From positions 1 through 24,430 of the forward strand of contig CAMPGT010000025.1 of assembly GCA_946885665.1 (NCBI GenBank): a stretch of DNA of 24,430 nucleotides, given 5' to 3'. Below, piece after piece: positions 16,418 through 24,430 of the stretch. The DNA comes from an uncultured Chitinophagaceae bacterium. GTDB taxonomy: Bacteria > Bacteroidota > Bacteroidia > Chitinophagales > Chitinophagaceae. Under the pieces are notes generated by a model that was given only the letters and a program-made list of their open reading frames with translations, did not search any database and was not told where the DNA came from. The translations under genes were made by a program, and so were the position numbers. Positions within the stretch are counted from its first letter, which is position 1. Each line of letters starts with the position of its first letter.

Positions 16418-16940
16418 AGATGGTAACGGGTGTTTCGCAGAAGTATATCCTGTCGGAGAGTGATTCATATAAGAAGCCTTCCTGCTCGAGCAATGCCAGA
16501 TGGTTTTGAAGATGATTATAAAATCCGCCCGAATTCAGCACGTAGATTTTTTTATCGTGAATTTTCAATTGGTTCCAACTGAGCATTTCAAACAGCTCGT
16601 CAAGCGTGCCGAAGCCGCCGGGAAGCACTATTGCGGCGTCGCTCATGTCATAGATCATCTTTTTTCGGCTATGCATGTCAGACACGATGGCGAGTTCCGT
16701 TAGTCCTTCGTGCTGTTGTTCCCATTCAATCAAAACCTTCGGGATCACGCCCAGCACTTTGCCGCCATTTTGCAGTACTGCTTCGGCAAGCGCGCCCATC
16801 AATCCTTTTTTGCTTCCGCCATACACGAGTTTTACCTGCAGGTGAGCGAGAAGTCTGCCCAGCTCCTGCGCATGCTTTGTAAATAAACTGTTCTTTCCTT
16901 CGCGCGAGCCGCAAAATACGGCCACCGATTGTGTTTTCAT
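16401..16940 (-). CDS. LOG family protein (cytokinin riboside 5'-monophosphate phosphoribohydrolase-like)
   Basis: From the ATG at 16940 the product has 179 residues. A TTG further upstream (16994) would only add a basic, non-family extension. The Rossmann-like fold signature is complete: VAVFCGSREG (6-15), YGGSKKGLMG (40-49), GVIPK (64-68), MHSRKK (89-94) and PGGFGTLDE (107-115). The last two motifs are the substrate and catalytic motifs of the family once mislabelled lysine decarboxylase. LOG enzymes release ribose 5-phosphate from nucleoside monophosphates; the bacterial physiological substrate is usually unclear, with purine monophosphate salvage a common proposal. It is transcribed away from the symporter gene through a shared 98-base region, and its end overlaps the convergent membrane-protein gene. 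Confidence 0.9.
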   Translation of the reverse strand: MKTQSVAVFCGSREGKNSLFTKHAQELGRLLAHLQVKLVYGGSKKGLMGALAEAVLQNGGKVLGVIPKVLIEWEQQHEGLTELAIVSDMHSRKKMIYDMSDAAIVLPGGFGTLDELFEMLSWNQLKIHDKKIYVLNSGGFYNHLQNHLALLEQEGFLYESLSDRIYFCETPVTIFNRIE

Positions 16941-16944
16941 GCGA

Positions 16945-16976
16945 GAAAGATAAAGTTTAATTCGACAACGGACAAT
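16945..16976 (-). promoter_or_regulatory. Promoter candidate for the LOG gene
   Basis: Read on the minus strand: ATTG (16976-16973), 20 bases, then TATCTTTC (16952-16945). One mismatch in each box relative to TTTG and TAnnTTTG. The -7-like box ends only four bases before the ATG at 16940, which would place the transcription start at or next to the start codon. Confidence 0.4.
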
Positions 16977-17002
16977 CGGCAGCCGGCAATGCAACTTTAC
17001 CT

Positions 17003-17034
17003 TTTTATATTTCAGGTTTTAACTTTTATCTTTA
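17003..17034 (+). promoter_or_regulatory. Promoter candidate for the sodium/solute symporter gene
   Basis: TTTT at 17003-17006 (N20), or TTTA at 17004-17007 (N19), precedes TATCTTTA at 17027-17034. The boxes match TTTG and TAnnTTTG with one mismatch each. The -7-like box ends four bases before the ATG at 17039, the same spacing as in the divergent LOG promoter. Confidence 0.4.
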
Positions 17035-17038
17035 ATCC

Positions 17039-18544
17039 ATGTCGACTACGCTATTCGTTTCGTACGTCATCGGTTATTTCGTTATCCTGATGATAGTAGC
17101 TTACTACACTTCGCGGAATTCCAATAACGATTCTTTTTTTATCGGTAACCGAAATTCGAATTGGATGCTGGTGGCATTCGGAATGATCGGCACGTCATTA
17201 TCGGGCGTTACATTCGTATCGGTGCCGGGTACTGTTGGCTCTTCCGGGTTTGCGTATTTCCAGGTAGTGATCGGGTACCTGGCAGGGTATATGATCATCG
17301 CCTTTATCCTCCTTCCGCTTTATTACCGGCTTAAGCTTACTTCCATCTACAATTACCTGCACCACCGGTTCGGGATGGTGTCTTATAAAACGGGCGCTTT
17401 GTTCTTTATTATTTCCCGTACGCTGGGGGCCACTGCGCGGCTGTACCTTGTCATCAATGTTATCCAGATATTCATCCTGTCGAAGCTCGGCGTGCCGTTT
17501 GGCGTCAGCACCTTTGTGATACTGCTGATGATATTGCTTTACACTTTCGAGGGAGGGGTGAAGACCATCGTATTTACCGATACCCTGCAAACCACTTTCA
17601 TGTTGTTTGGCCTTATCGCCTGCACCATCTTTATCGTTAACAACCTGCCCCAAACCAATATTTTTTCGGAACTGTCTGCGAGGGGCATGACCAAAGTATT
17701 CGATACCGATCCGAATAGCTCGTCGCATTTTCTGAAACATATTCTGGGAGGCGTATTTATCACCGTTGCCATGACGGGCCTCGACCAGGAGATGATGCAG
17801 AAAAATATCAGCGTAAAAAACCTTTTTGATTCGCAAAAGAACATGATGACGTTCAGCATCATCATGGCGCTGGTGAACTTCCTGTTTCTCTTTTTAGGAG
17901 GATTGCTGTACCTGTTTGCAGAAACACATGGCATCAAGGTGGCGAATGATGACCTGTTCCCCACCATTGCCCTTAACTACATGCCCACCGCACTGTCCAT
18001 CATTTTTATCATCGGGCTCATTTCGGCGCTGTTTCCGAGCGCAGACGGGGCGCTTACCGCCCTTACCTCGTCGTTTTGCATAGATATCCTGGGATTGAGA
18101 AGGCGCGAGAACCTCGACGAATTGCAGCGAAAGAAGATCCGGCTCACCGTGCATTTCAGCTTTGCCATTATCTTCTTCCTCATCGTGATGGGATTTAAAG
18201 AGATCAATAACAAATCCATCATCGACGTCATCCTGAAACTCGCTGGCTTTACCTACGGTCCGCTTCTGGGCCTCTTCGCATTCGGTATATTCAGCAAAAG
18301 GAAGATCAACGACAAGCTTGCCCTGTATGTTTGCCTCGTCGCCCCCTTGCTCATTTTCGGGATAGACTTTGTCGACAATATCGATTGGTACCAAAGACAG
18401 CTTAACCTGGATGCCGGCACGGCGTCAGGTATCAAAGAGCTGTCCGCTGCCGTTTTCGGATCCTTCAGGATCGGTTATGAGGTGCTCATCTACAATGGGA
18501 TACTAACCTTCCTGGGTCTTTGGATGATCTCGAAGAAACGTTAG
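17039..18544 (+). CDS. Sodium:solute symporter (SSS/SLC5 family)
   Basis: The product has 501 residues and about 13 hydrophobic helices, the normal size and layout for the family. Recognisable parts are the FFIGNRNSNW loop after helix 1, GTSLSGVTFVSVPG in the unwound helix 2 region, RLYLVINV, and GLISALFPSADGALTALTSS in the sodium-site helix. By family it imports a sugar, vitamin, amino acid or similar solute with sodium across the inner membrane. The substrate cannot be inferred, and no catabolic genes flank it to suggest one. The start is ATG at 17039, right after a -7-like box. The O-methyltransferase gene begins 23 bases downstream and may share the transcript. Confidence 0.93.
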   Translation: MSTTLFVSYVIGYFVILMIVAYYTSRNSNNDSFFIGNRNSNWMLVAFGMIGTSLSGVTFVSVPGTVGSSGFAYFQVVIGYLAGYMIIAFILLPLYYRLKLTSIYNYLHHRFGMVSYKTGALFFIISRTLGATARLYLVINVIQIFILSKLGVPFGVSTFVILLMILLYTFEGGVKTIVFTDTLQTTFMLFGLIACTIFIVNNLPQTNIFSELSARGMTKVFDTDPNSSSHFLKHILGGVFITVAMTGLDQEMMQKNISVKNLFDSQKNMMTFSIIMALVNFLFLFLGGLLYLFAETHGIKVANDDLFPTIALNYMPTALSIIFIIGLISALFPSADGALTALTSSFCIDILGLRRRENLDELQRKKIRLTVHFSFAIIFFLIVMGFKEINNKSIIDVILKLAGFTYGPLLGLFAFGIFSKRKINDKLALYVCLVAPLLIFGIDFVDNIDWYQRQLNLDAGTASGIKELSAAVFGSFRIGYEVLIYNGILTFLGLWMISKKR

Positions 18545-18555
18545 CCGGCTTGCCT

Positions 18556-18563
18556 TAATTTTG
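18556..18563 (+). promoter_or_regulatory. Exact -7 box just upstream of the O-methyltransferase
   Basis: TAATTTTG is an exact TAnnTTTG match and ends four bases before the ATG at 18568. The expected -33 position (about 18533-18536, AAGA) does not match, so activity is uncertain. If used, it would give a near-leaderless transcript for the following row of genes. Confidence 0.35.
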
Positions 18564-18567
18564 CCTC

Positions 18568-19206
18568 ATGGAACTGATCAATCCTCTCGCTGAGGCTTAC
18601 GCCGAGCGTTTCTCGACGCCAGTCGACCCGTTGCTGGACGAGCTTTACACCAGCACACTGCAGCACCATAGCCATGCGAATATGATGAGCAGCCGGCTCC
18701 AGGGCAAATTTTTAGAAATATTTAGCATTCTGCATCAGCCTTCCCGCATACTCGAAGTGGGCACTTTTATCGGCTTTAGCGCCCTGTGCATGGCGAAAGG
18801 GCTTAAAGAAGGCGGAAAGCTGCACACCATCGAGCTTCGCGACGAAGATGCCGCAACCGCAAAATCCTATTTTGATCGTTCAAATTTGCGGAACAATATA
18901 ATTTTACATATAGGAAATGCGTTAAATGTGCTCGCGGAACTCCATGAAACATGGGACCTTGTGTTCATTGACGCCGACAAGACCGGTTACCTTGAGTATT
19001 ATAAATTAATATTGCCGATGGTGAGGAAAGGTGGGGTGATACTGGCTGATAACGTGCTTTTTCACGGTGAGGTGCTTACCGAACCTGTTAGAGGCAAAAA
19101 CGCGGTGGCGATTCATGATTTCAATGAATATGTGGCGCAGGATGAACGCGTGGAACAGGTGATGATCCCCATGAGGGACGGACTTTTGCTAATCAGGAAA
19201 AAATAA
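18568..19206 (+). CDS. Class I SAM-dependent O-methyltransferase (catechol/caffeoyl-CoA O-methyltransferase family)
   Basis: The product has 212 residues, typical of the Methyltransf_3 family (PF01596). The SAM-binding motif I is ILEVGTFIGFSA (61-72), followed by the acidic strand end HTIELRDED. FIDADKTGY supplies the D135 and D137 metal ligands, and LADNVLFHGEV the usual DN pair. By family it methylates a catechol or related hydroxyl in a metal-dependent reaction in the cytoplasm. Its substrate in Bacteroidota is not established. It starts the compact plus-strand row with the glucosaminidase, hpt and VWA genes; the next start is 14 bases after its stop. Confidence 0.92.
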   Translation: MELINPLAEAYAERFSTPVDPLLDELYTSTLQHHSHANMMSSRLQGKFLEIFSILHQPSRILEVGTFIGFSALCMAKGLKEGGKLHTIELRDEDAATAKSYFDRSNLRNNIILHIGNALNVLAELHETWDLVFIDADKTGYLEYYKLILPMVRKGGVILADNVLFHGEVLTEPVRGKNAVAIHDFNEYVAQDERVEQVMIPMRDGLLLIRKK

Positions 19207-19220
19207 AAAATAGGTTTTTG

Positions 19221-20213
19221 ATGAGAACTTTTGCAGTGATATTTTTTATGATGCTTAGTGTTGCCGCGGGTGCGCAGCCGGTTGCCGATATTGTTGAGTA
19301 CATCAACACCTACAAGCAGTTGGCAATGGAAGAAATGAAACGCACCGGCGTTCCGGCTTCCATCACCATCGCCCAGGGCATCCATGAAACTTACGCAGGT
19401 AAAAGCGAACTGGTGCTCAAATCCCATAACCATTTCGGCATTAAGTGCAAAGCTTACTGGACCGGCAGAAAGGTATACCACGACGATGACGCACGCGGAG
19501 AATGTTTTCGCAGCTATGCCTTCGCCGCCGATTCATACCGCGACCATTCCGACTTCCTCAAGGGAAGCGAGCGGTATGCTTCCCTATTCAGGCTCGACCC
19601 TACTGATTACGAGGGATGGGCCAAAGGGCTCAAAAAAGCGGGCTACGCCACCAATCCGAAATATGCAGGCATCATCATCAAACTTATTGAAAAATATAAC
19701 CTGCAACAGTATTCACTGATTGCCATGGGTAAAATGTCGCCTGCAGATGAAATTATTGCAACCGTGCCTTCGGATGAACGATCCAATATCGCTTCGTACA
19801 TTAAATATGTTGAGCCGGCGCAGGAACTTGGTCCGCCTCCAACCGTGAATTATCCAATGGGTGAATTCACGATCAACAACACACGCGCCATCTTTGCAAA
19901 ACGGGGCACGCTTATGCTCGCTATCGCGCAGCAGTATGAAATATCGCTCAGCCGTCTTCTTGAATTCAACGACATGCATAGCGACGAGGTGCTGTTGAAG
20001 GACCAGTTAATTTTCTTGCAGAGAAAACGCAAAACAGGCAGCAACGAAATACACATTGTATCGAACGGTGAAACGTTGTACGACATCTGCCAGGCCGAGG
20101 CAATACGGCTCGACAATCTGCTCGAATACAATAACCTTCAAAAGACAACGCAGCCCGCTGCAGGAGAAAAGCTTTACCTTCAGTCGACGCCTCCATCACG
20201 ACCAAAACTATAG
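19221..20213 (+). CDS. Secreted N-acetylglucosaminidase with C-terminal LysM repeats
   Basis: From ATG 19221 the product has 330 residues. A TTG directly before it (19218) is an alternative. A signal peptide covers about residues 1-18, ending AAGAQ. A glucosaminidase domain (PF01832, FlgJ/AcmA type) spans about 25-165; E56 in GIHETYAGKSEL is the likely catalytic acid, and NHFGIKCK and GYATNPKYA are typical. Two LysM-like modules follow, at about 215-265 and 272-328, the second beginning HIVSNGETLYDIC. By family it cuts the glycan strands of peptidoglycan in the periplasm or outside the cell, with LysM holding it to the wall. It is a separation or remodelling autolysin rather than a flagellar protein, as no flagellar genes are present. 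Two bases separate its stop from hpt. Confidence 0.92.
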   Translation: MRTFAVIFFMMLSVAAGAQPVADIVEYINTYKQLAMEEMKRTGVPASITIAQGIHETYAGKSELVLKSHNHFGIKCKAYWTGRKVYHDDDARGECFRSYAFAADSYRDHSDFLKGSERYASLFRLDPTDYEGWAKGLKKAGYATNPKYAGIIIKLIEKYNLQQYSLIAMGKMSPADEIIATVPSDERSNIASYIKYVEPAQELGPPPTVNYPMGEFTINNTRAIFAKRGTLMLAIAQQYEISLSRLLEFNDMHSDEVLLKDQLIFLQRKRKTGSNEIHIVSNGETLYDICQAEAIRLDNLLEYNNLQKTTQPAAGEKLYLQSTPPSRPKL

Positions 20214-20215
20214 TC

Positions 20216-20752
20216 ATGGGCTACATACGGCTACACGACAAATTGTTCGATCCTTATCTGACGCAGGAAGAAATACAAACGCGTGTAAGCTTTATCGCCG
20301 AACAGATCAACAGTGAGTATGAAGGTAAACGACCACTTTTCATCGCCATTCTTAACGGTTCATTCATCTTTGCTTCCGACCTCTTTAAAAAACTGCACAT
20401 CGAAGCCGAAATATGCTTCATCAAGCTTGCCTCGTATAAAGGATCCAAATCAACGGGCCACGTAGTTACTGCTATCGGCCTCGATGCAGAAATTTTTGGG
20501 CGCGACGTGATCATTATTGAAGACATTGTTGACACCGGAAAAACACTGAATGAATTTTTGCCGCAACTGCATCACCAGCAACCCGCCTCTTTGAAGATCG
20601 TGGCGCTGCTTCATAAATCTGAAGTCACGAAGTTTCCAGTATCCATTGATTATCTCGGCTTTGAAATTCCAGACAAATTTGTGGTGGGATACGGATTAGA
20701 CTACGACGGGTTAGGGAGAAACATTCCCGAAATTTATAAAGTAGTTGAATAA
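20216..20752 (+). CDS. hpt: Hypoxanthine phosphoribosyltransferase
   Basis: The product has 178 residues, a normal length. The PRPP-binding motif is VIIIEDIVDTG (98-108). The N-terminal ILNGSFIFASDL loop and KLASYKGSKSTG flexible loop match Hpt proteins, as does the C-terminal PDKFVVGYGLDY, which contacts the purine. The enzyme joins hypoxanthine (and often guanine) to PRPP to give IMP or GMP in cytoplasmic purine salvage. The start is ATG at 20216, two bases after the preceding stop. Its 3' end overlaps the TTG start of the VWA gene by eight bases. Confidence 0.95.
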   Translation: MGYIRLHDKLFDPYLTQEEIQTRVSFIAEQINSEYEGKRPLFIAILNGSFIFASDLFKKLHIEAEICFIKLASYKGSKSTGHVVTAIGLDAEIFGRDVIIIEDIVDTGKTLNEFLPQLHHQQPASLKIVALLHKSEVTKFPVSIDYLGFEIPDKFVVGYGLDYDGLGRNIPEIYKVVE

Positions 20753-22523
20753 ACGGGTACTTATATTATTCTTACTGTTCCTTACCAACGCTGCATCCGC
20801 CCAGCTCTATTTAAGAGGTGAGGTGAAAGATGAGAATGACAATCCATTGAGCAATGCTAAGATCATCCTTCAATCGACAGGATACCTCTATCATTCGGGA
20901 AGCGGCGGTGCGTTTGGCATCATCACCGACCAGCAATTCGATTCGCTTACCATATCCCTCGACGGATATCAAACGGCAACCGTTGGGGTGAATGCCAACG
21001 AGTACCAGCGCATACAACTGAAGCTGCTCGACAACATTGCGAACGTTCAGAAGAACAGGTTGCTGTCGTTTACAAAGGATCTGCAATTGCAGGACAGGGC
21101 CAACTGGATAAATACCGGCGAAACTTACAGTACACTGGTGGAGAATGAATTTGTAGAGACGAAGAAATATCCCGAAACCAGTTTGCCGATACGCATCGAT
21201 AAAGCATCATACAGCAATATCCGGCGTTTCCTGAATATGGGCACGCGCGTGCCGTCAGATGCAGTGAGAATAGAGGAGTTGATGAACTATTTCAACTTTG
21301 ATTATTTGCCCCCGAAAAACGGTGACCTGTTTGCGTTTACATCGAGGGTAAGCGATTGTCCGTGGAATTCGTCGAGCCAGTTGCTGTTCCTGCAACTTTG
21401 TGCAAAGAAGATCGATCCCGAAAAAATCCCCCCAAGCAATCTTGTGTTCTTGATTGATGTAAGCGGATCCATGGATATGCCGAACAAACTGCCTTTGTTG
21501 AAATCGGCGTTTAAGCTCCTGGTGGATAACCTGCGCGAAAAAGACACCATCTCCATTGTTGTTTACGGAAGCGCCGTTGGCGTGTGGCTCACACCCACTT
21601 CGGGGAAGGAAAAGGAAAAAATACGCAAGGCCATTGAAGAGCTTTACCCGGCGGGATCAACGCCCGGGCAATCGGGCATCTTGTCGGCTTACCGGCTTGC
21701 AAAGAGCCAGTTCATTCATGGCGGCAACAACAGGGTCATTCTTGCGACGGATGGCGATTTCAATGTGGGAGTGAACAGTGAAGAGGAGCTTGAGCAACTG
21801 ATCACACGGCATAAGCAATCGGGAATTTATCTCACTTGTCTTGGTGTGGGTATGGGTAATTACAAAGATTCGAAACTGGAGGTGCTTGCAAAAAAAGGAA
21901 ACGGAAATTTTGCTTACCTCGACAATGAGGCCGAGGCAGAAAAGGTACTGGTGAAGGAGCTTACGCAAACGCTGTATGCCGTGGCCGATGATGCGTCTAT
22001 GAGCATAAACTTTAACGACGAGTACGTAAAAGAATACCGTTTGATGGGTTACGATAATAAATTGAAGGCGTTATCGGATTCCATTGTAGAAGTGGAAGGA
22101 GGGGAAGTTGGGTCGGGACATTCGCTGATGGTGCTGCTTGAAATCAAGCCCGGGATGAGGATCGCCAGCGGATTCGGATTCCCTGATATCGTTCCGCCGG
22201 CCACATTGGCAATTGCAGACGTGCGCGTTGTTTACCGGGACCCCGGAGACACGATAAAGAAATCATACACTTTCCGTGTTCCTTATAATTATGCTGAATA
22301 CCACGACCTGCCGCAGTGTTATCGTTTTGCAGCGTCTGTGGCAATGTTCGGCACGCTGCTGAAGGAGTCGCAATACGCAAAGCAAATGACCTGGAATGAA
22401 ACCATGATAGCGGCCAGCAAGTCGTACGACCGCCTCGACCCTGTTCAGAGCGAATTTATTCCGATGATCGAAAAAGCTAAAAAGATATACGCGAAAAAAA
22501 GAAGGAAGCGCGGATTTAAGTAA
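20745..22523 (+). CDS. YfbK-like VWA-domain protein with N-terminal carboxypeptidase-regulatory-like domain
   Basis: The product has 592 residues. The start is decided by the signal peptide: only the TTG at 20745 gives the complete hydrophobic leader, ending NAASAQ near residue 19, and no ATG occurs nearby. A short beta domain at about 22-95 ([18 protein letters not shown], then LDGYQTA) looks like CarboxypepD_reg. A YfbK N-terminal region (about 125-215) follows. The VWA domain (about 230-410) has an intact MIDAS motif, D238-x-S240-x-S242 in DVSGSMD, and [11 protein letters not shown]-terminal DUF3520-like part runs to about 570, and the tail is very basic (KKRRKRG). It is exported to the periplasm or surface; its function is unknown, and metal-dependent protein binding is likely. 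It overlaps hpt by eight bases and the convergent dnaJ by eight bases. Confidence 0.9.
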   Translation: MNKRVLILFLLFLTNAASAQLYLRGEVKDENDNPLSNAKIILQSTGYLYHSGSGGAFGIITDQQFDSLTISLDGYQTATVGVNANEYQRIQLKLLDNIANVQKNRLLSFTKDLQLQDRANWINTGETYSTLVENEFVETKKYPETSLPIRIDKASYSNIRRFLNMGTRVPSDAVRIEELMNYFNFDYLPPKNGDLFAFTSRVSDCPWNSSSQLLFLQLCAKKIDPEKIPPSNLVFLIDVSGSMDMPNKLPLLKSAFKLLVDNLREKDTISIVVYGSAVGVWLTPTSGKEKEKIRKAIEELYPAGSTPGQSGILSAYRLAKSQFIHGGNNRVILATDGDFNVGVNSEEELEQLITRHKQSGIYLTCLGVGMGNYKDSKLEVLAKKGNGNFAYLDNEAEAEKVLVKELTQTLYAVADDASMSINFNDEYVKEYRLMGYDNKLKALSDSIVEVEGGEVGSGHSLMVLLEIKPGMRIASGFGFPDIVPPATLAIADVRVVYRDPGDTIKKSYTFRVPYNYAEYHDLPQCYRFAASVAMFGTLLKESQYAKQMTWNETMIAASKSYDRLDPVQSEFIPMIEKAKKIYAKKRRKRGFK

Positions 22524-23661
22524 ACATCTCTCTCACCTTGTCGAAAAAGCTTTTGTCCGATTTATCCGGATGGGGCTGAAAATTGGGTGATTGCCCCAGT
22601 CTCTCCAGCAATTCTTTTTCTTCTGTTGTAAGCGTTTGAGGTGTCCAGATATTCACCGATATAAGCTGATCGCCTTTTTCATATGAATTGATGGCGGGAA
22701 ATCCTTTGCCTTTCAACCGGAATATCTTGCCGCTTTGCGTTCCCGGCGGAATCTTGATCTTGGCCCTTCCGTCGATGGTGGGCACTTCCACCTGGGTTCC
22801 AAACACGGCGTCTGCAAATGAAATGTGCAGTTCGTGCCCCACGTTGATGCCGTCGCGGTGCAGTTCCTTGTGCGGTTCCTCTTCTATCAGGATCAGCAGG
22901 TCGCCGGCAGGACCTCCCCTTTCACCAGCGTTGCCACGTCCGCCAACACTCAACTGCATGCCTTCCTGTACGCCGGCCGGTATATCTATTGAAACGGTTT
23001 CTTCACCATATACTCTTCCCTCACCTTTACAAACATTGCACTTGTGTGTGATGGTTGTGCCCTCGCCGTTACAGGTAGGGCAGGTGGTTACGGTTTGCAT
23101 CTGGCCGAGAAAAGTGTTGCTCACCTTTCTTACCTGGCCGCTTCCGCCGCAGGTACCGCAGGTTTGCACGCTGTTCCGGTCTTTGGCCCCCGATCCGTTA
23201 CAGGTGGTACAGGGAACATACTTCTTTACCTTGATCTGTTTATTGACGCCTTTGGCAATTTCTTCGTAGTTCAGTTTGATCTTTACACGCAGGTTACTGC
23301 CGCGTGTTCCACGTGCTCTTCCTGATGATCTTCTTCCGCCGCCAAAGAAGCTTTCAAAGCCGCCTTCACCGAAAATATCGCCAAACTGGCTAAAGATATC
23401 TTCCATGTTGGAATAGTGATGACTGCCGCCGTTACCTCTCATTCCGGCGTGCCCGAAACGGTCGTACTGCGCCTTTTTATCGGCGTCACTCAATACTTCG
23501 TAAGCCTCGGCCGCTTCTTTGAATTTTTCTTCGGCAGATTTATCGCCCGGGTTCCTGTCGGGATGAAACTGCATGGCCACCTTGCGGTAGGCTTTTTTGA
23601 TCTCCTCTGATGATGCCGACCGGGTTACATTTAAAATCTCGTAATAATCTCTTTTTGACAT
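22516..23661 (-). CDS. dnaJ: Chaperone protein DnaJ
   Basis: The product has 381 residues. The J domain (1-70) has HPD at 33-35. A Gly/Phe region follows (about 75-120, with [10 protein letters not shown]), then a zinc-finger domain with four CxxCxGxG repeats: [24 protein letters not shown] and CNVCKGEG. The C-terminal substrate-binding domains run to about 355. DnaJ delivers unfolded clients to DnaK and stimulates its ATPase. The start is ATG at 23661, 14 bases after the grpE stop, so the two form an operon. dnaK is not in the window. Its last eight bases overlap the end of the VWA gene on the other strand. Confidence 0.98.
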   Translation of the reverse strand: MSKRDYYEILNVTRSASSEEIKKAYRKVAMQFHPDRNPGDKSAEEKFKEAAEAYEVLSDADKKAQYDRFGHAGMRGNGGSHHYSNMEDIFSQFGDIFGEGGFESFFGGGRRSSGRARGTRGSNLRVKIKLNYEEIAKGVNKQIKVKKYVPCTTCNGSGAKDRNSVQTCGTCGGSGQVRKVSNTFLGQMQTVTTCPTCNGEGTTITHKCNVCKGEGRVYGEETVSIDIPAGVQEGMQLSVGGRGNAGERGGPAGDLLILIEEEPHKELHRDGINVGHELHISFADAVFGTQVEVPTIDGRAKIKIPPGTQSGKIFRLKGKGFPAINSYEKGDQLISVNIWTPQTLTTEEKELLERLGQSPNFQPHPDKSDKSFFDKVREMFT

Positions 23662-23675
23662 TTTCGGTAATTACT

Positions 23676-24236
23676 TTATTTGCCGACAACCACTTTTGCG
23701 AAGCGGATAATCTTATCGTTGAGGTAATAGCCTTTCTCGATCTCATCCACTACTTTGCCCGCCAACTGTGGTGTAGGGGCCGGAATTTCGGTAATCGCTT
23801 CGTGATATTCCGGATTGAAATCGCTGCCAACACTTTCCATGGGCTTTAAACCCGCCGCATGCAATGTGGTTCTGAGCTTTCCGAAGACGAGATTGATACC
23901 TTCCCTGAGGGCCTCCTTGTCTTGTGCTGTCTCTAACTGTTTTTCGGCCCGTTCGGTGTCATCAAGAATGGGGAGCAGGCTGCTTAAAACATCTTTTGAT
24001 GCGGTCTGGATGAGCTCCAGTCGCTCTTTGGCGGTTCTCTTCCTGAAATTGTCAAAATCGGCCACCAGCCGTATATATTTGTTTTTCAGTTCTTCCACCT
24101 CTTTTTTAAGGGCGTCCGTTTCGCTTTCAGCGGTTCCCATAGAACCTTCGTCTTCTGCAGCGTTGTCAGTGATGTTTTCATCAGATCCGGGAATCTCTTC
24201 GGGAGTCATGTCTTCCTGCATAATTTTTTCATCCAT
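23676..24236 (-). CDS. grpE: Nucleotide exchange factor GrpE
   Basis: The product has 186 residues. An acidic N-terminal tail (1-40) leads into a long coiled coil (about 42-100, LKKEVEELKNKYIRLVADF, then DNFRKRTAKE), and the C-terminal beta domain ends GYYLNDKIIRFAKVVVGK. This is the standard GrpE layout. It releases ADP from DnaK so that clients can be let go, and its coiled coil can act as a thermosensor. The start is ATG at 24236, about 16 bases after a promoter -7 box. It is the first gene of the grpE-dnaJ operon. No CIRCE-like inverted repeat was seen upstream. Confidence 0.97.
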   Translation of the reverse strand: MDEKIMQEDMTPEEIPGSDENITDNAAEDEGSMGTAESETDALKKEVEELKNKYIRLVADFDNFRKRTAKERLELIQTASKDVLSSLLPILDDTERAEKQLETAQDKEALREGINLVFGKLRTTLHAAGLKPMESVGSDFNPEYHEAITEIPAPTPQLAGKVVDEIEKGYYLNDKIIRFAKVVVGK

Positions 24237-24252
24237 AGCATAAAATTGTGGG

Positions 24253-24283
24253 CAAAGTTAAGCTAGTCAAGAATGCTGCCAAG
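24253..24283 (-). promoter_or_regulatory. Promoter of the grpE-dnaJ operon
   Basis: On the minus strand: CTTG (24283-24280), exactly 19 bases, then TAACTTTG (24260-24253). This is an exact -7 TAnnTTTG match and three of four in the -33 box, the best promoter in the window. The start of transcription would be near 24247, giving a leader of about 10 bases. It looks like a housekeeping promoter; no separate heat-shock sigma site was recognised. Confidence 0.6.
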
Positions 24284-24311
24284 GGCTTTTTGAAGGTCAA
24301 AATGGCGGAAA

Positions 24312-24430
24312 TCAGCGCGACACCTGGAACTTGCCTGAATCTATGACTTTGCCATTTTTGTCGCGTAGTTGGAAGATGTAAATGCCGCGGTAGAAGTCGG
24401 TGAGGTCGACAATAGTTTTCGGGCCGATAT
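24312..24430 (-). CDS. C-terminal end of a T9SS cargo protein (partial, runs off right edge)
   Basis: On the minus strand an open frame enters from the right edge and ends at TGA 24314-24312. The 39 visible residues include [16 protein letters not shown], then [17 protein letters not shown]. This is the end of a T9SS type A sorting domain, with the usual L..G.Y...L pattern and the closing K..V strand. The rest of the protein is outside the window, so its role cannot be stated. It lies upstream of grpE on the same strand; its stop is about 75 bases before the grpE start, with the grpE promoter between them. Confidence 0.75.
   Translation of the reverse strand, partial: IGPKTIVDLTDFYRGIYIFQLRDKNGKVIDSGKFQVSR

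Overview
The window looks like a chromosomal segment of a Bacteroidota bacterium, most likely of the Chitinophagaceae or a close relative. Four things point there: two proteins end in a type IX secretion (T9SS) type A sorting domain; promoters fit the Bacteroidota -33 TTTG / -7 TAnnTTTG pattern; recognisable Shine-Dalgarno sites are scarce; and the gene families (YfbK-like VWA protein, glucosaminidase with LysM, SSS symporter, giant FN3/PA14/LamG protein) are typical of the group. Family names rest on motif recognition in translated sequence; no database search was run. No rRNA, tRNA, IS element or CRISPR array was seen.

Left part (1-5035, all minus strand): an exopolysaccharide or surface-glycan locus. 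In transcription order it holds a membrane family-2 glycosyltransferase (3857-5035), a 320-base gap with a possible coding remnant, a stand-alone receiver protein (3135-3533), a polyprenyl-phosphate sugar-1-phosphate transferase with an unusual degenerate receiver-like N-terminus (1943-3091), a WbbL-like glycosyltransferase (987-1895), and a processive-type membrane glycosyltransferase overlapping it by 4 bases and running off the left edge (1-990). The likely division of labour is priming by the sugar transferase and extension by the glycosyltransferases, with the receiver as a possible regulator.

Middle (5076-16417, plus strand): a good promoter precedes one very large secreted protein of about 2384 residues (5282-12436). 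It has a signal peptide, an alpha/beta-hydrolase, many FN3/Ig/cadherin-like modules, PA14, LamG, three copies of a module I cannot name, and a T9SS sorting domain. Two acyltransferase-3 membrane proteins and a polytopic GT-C-like membrane protein follow in tight succession (12489-16417). They probably modify or build a surface glycan.

Right part (16401-24430): a LOG-family nucleotide hydrolase (minus) lies divergent to a sodium/solute symporter (plus). A compact plus-strand row follows: O-methyltransferase, glucosaminidase-LysM protein, hypoxanthine phosphoribosyltransferase and a YfbK-like VWA lipoprotein-type or secreted protein. On the minus strand is the grpE-dnaJ chaperone operon with a near-consensus promoter. 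At the right edge is the C-terminal end of another T9SS cargo protein (minus).

The most interesting items are the thrice-repeated unassigned module in the giant hydrolase, the receiver-like domain fused to the priming sugar transferase beside a free receiver, and the -7-like boxes only about 4 bases upstream of several start codons, which suggest leaderless transcripts.
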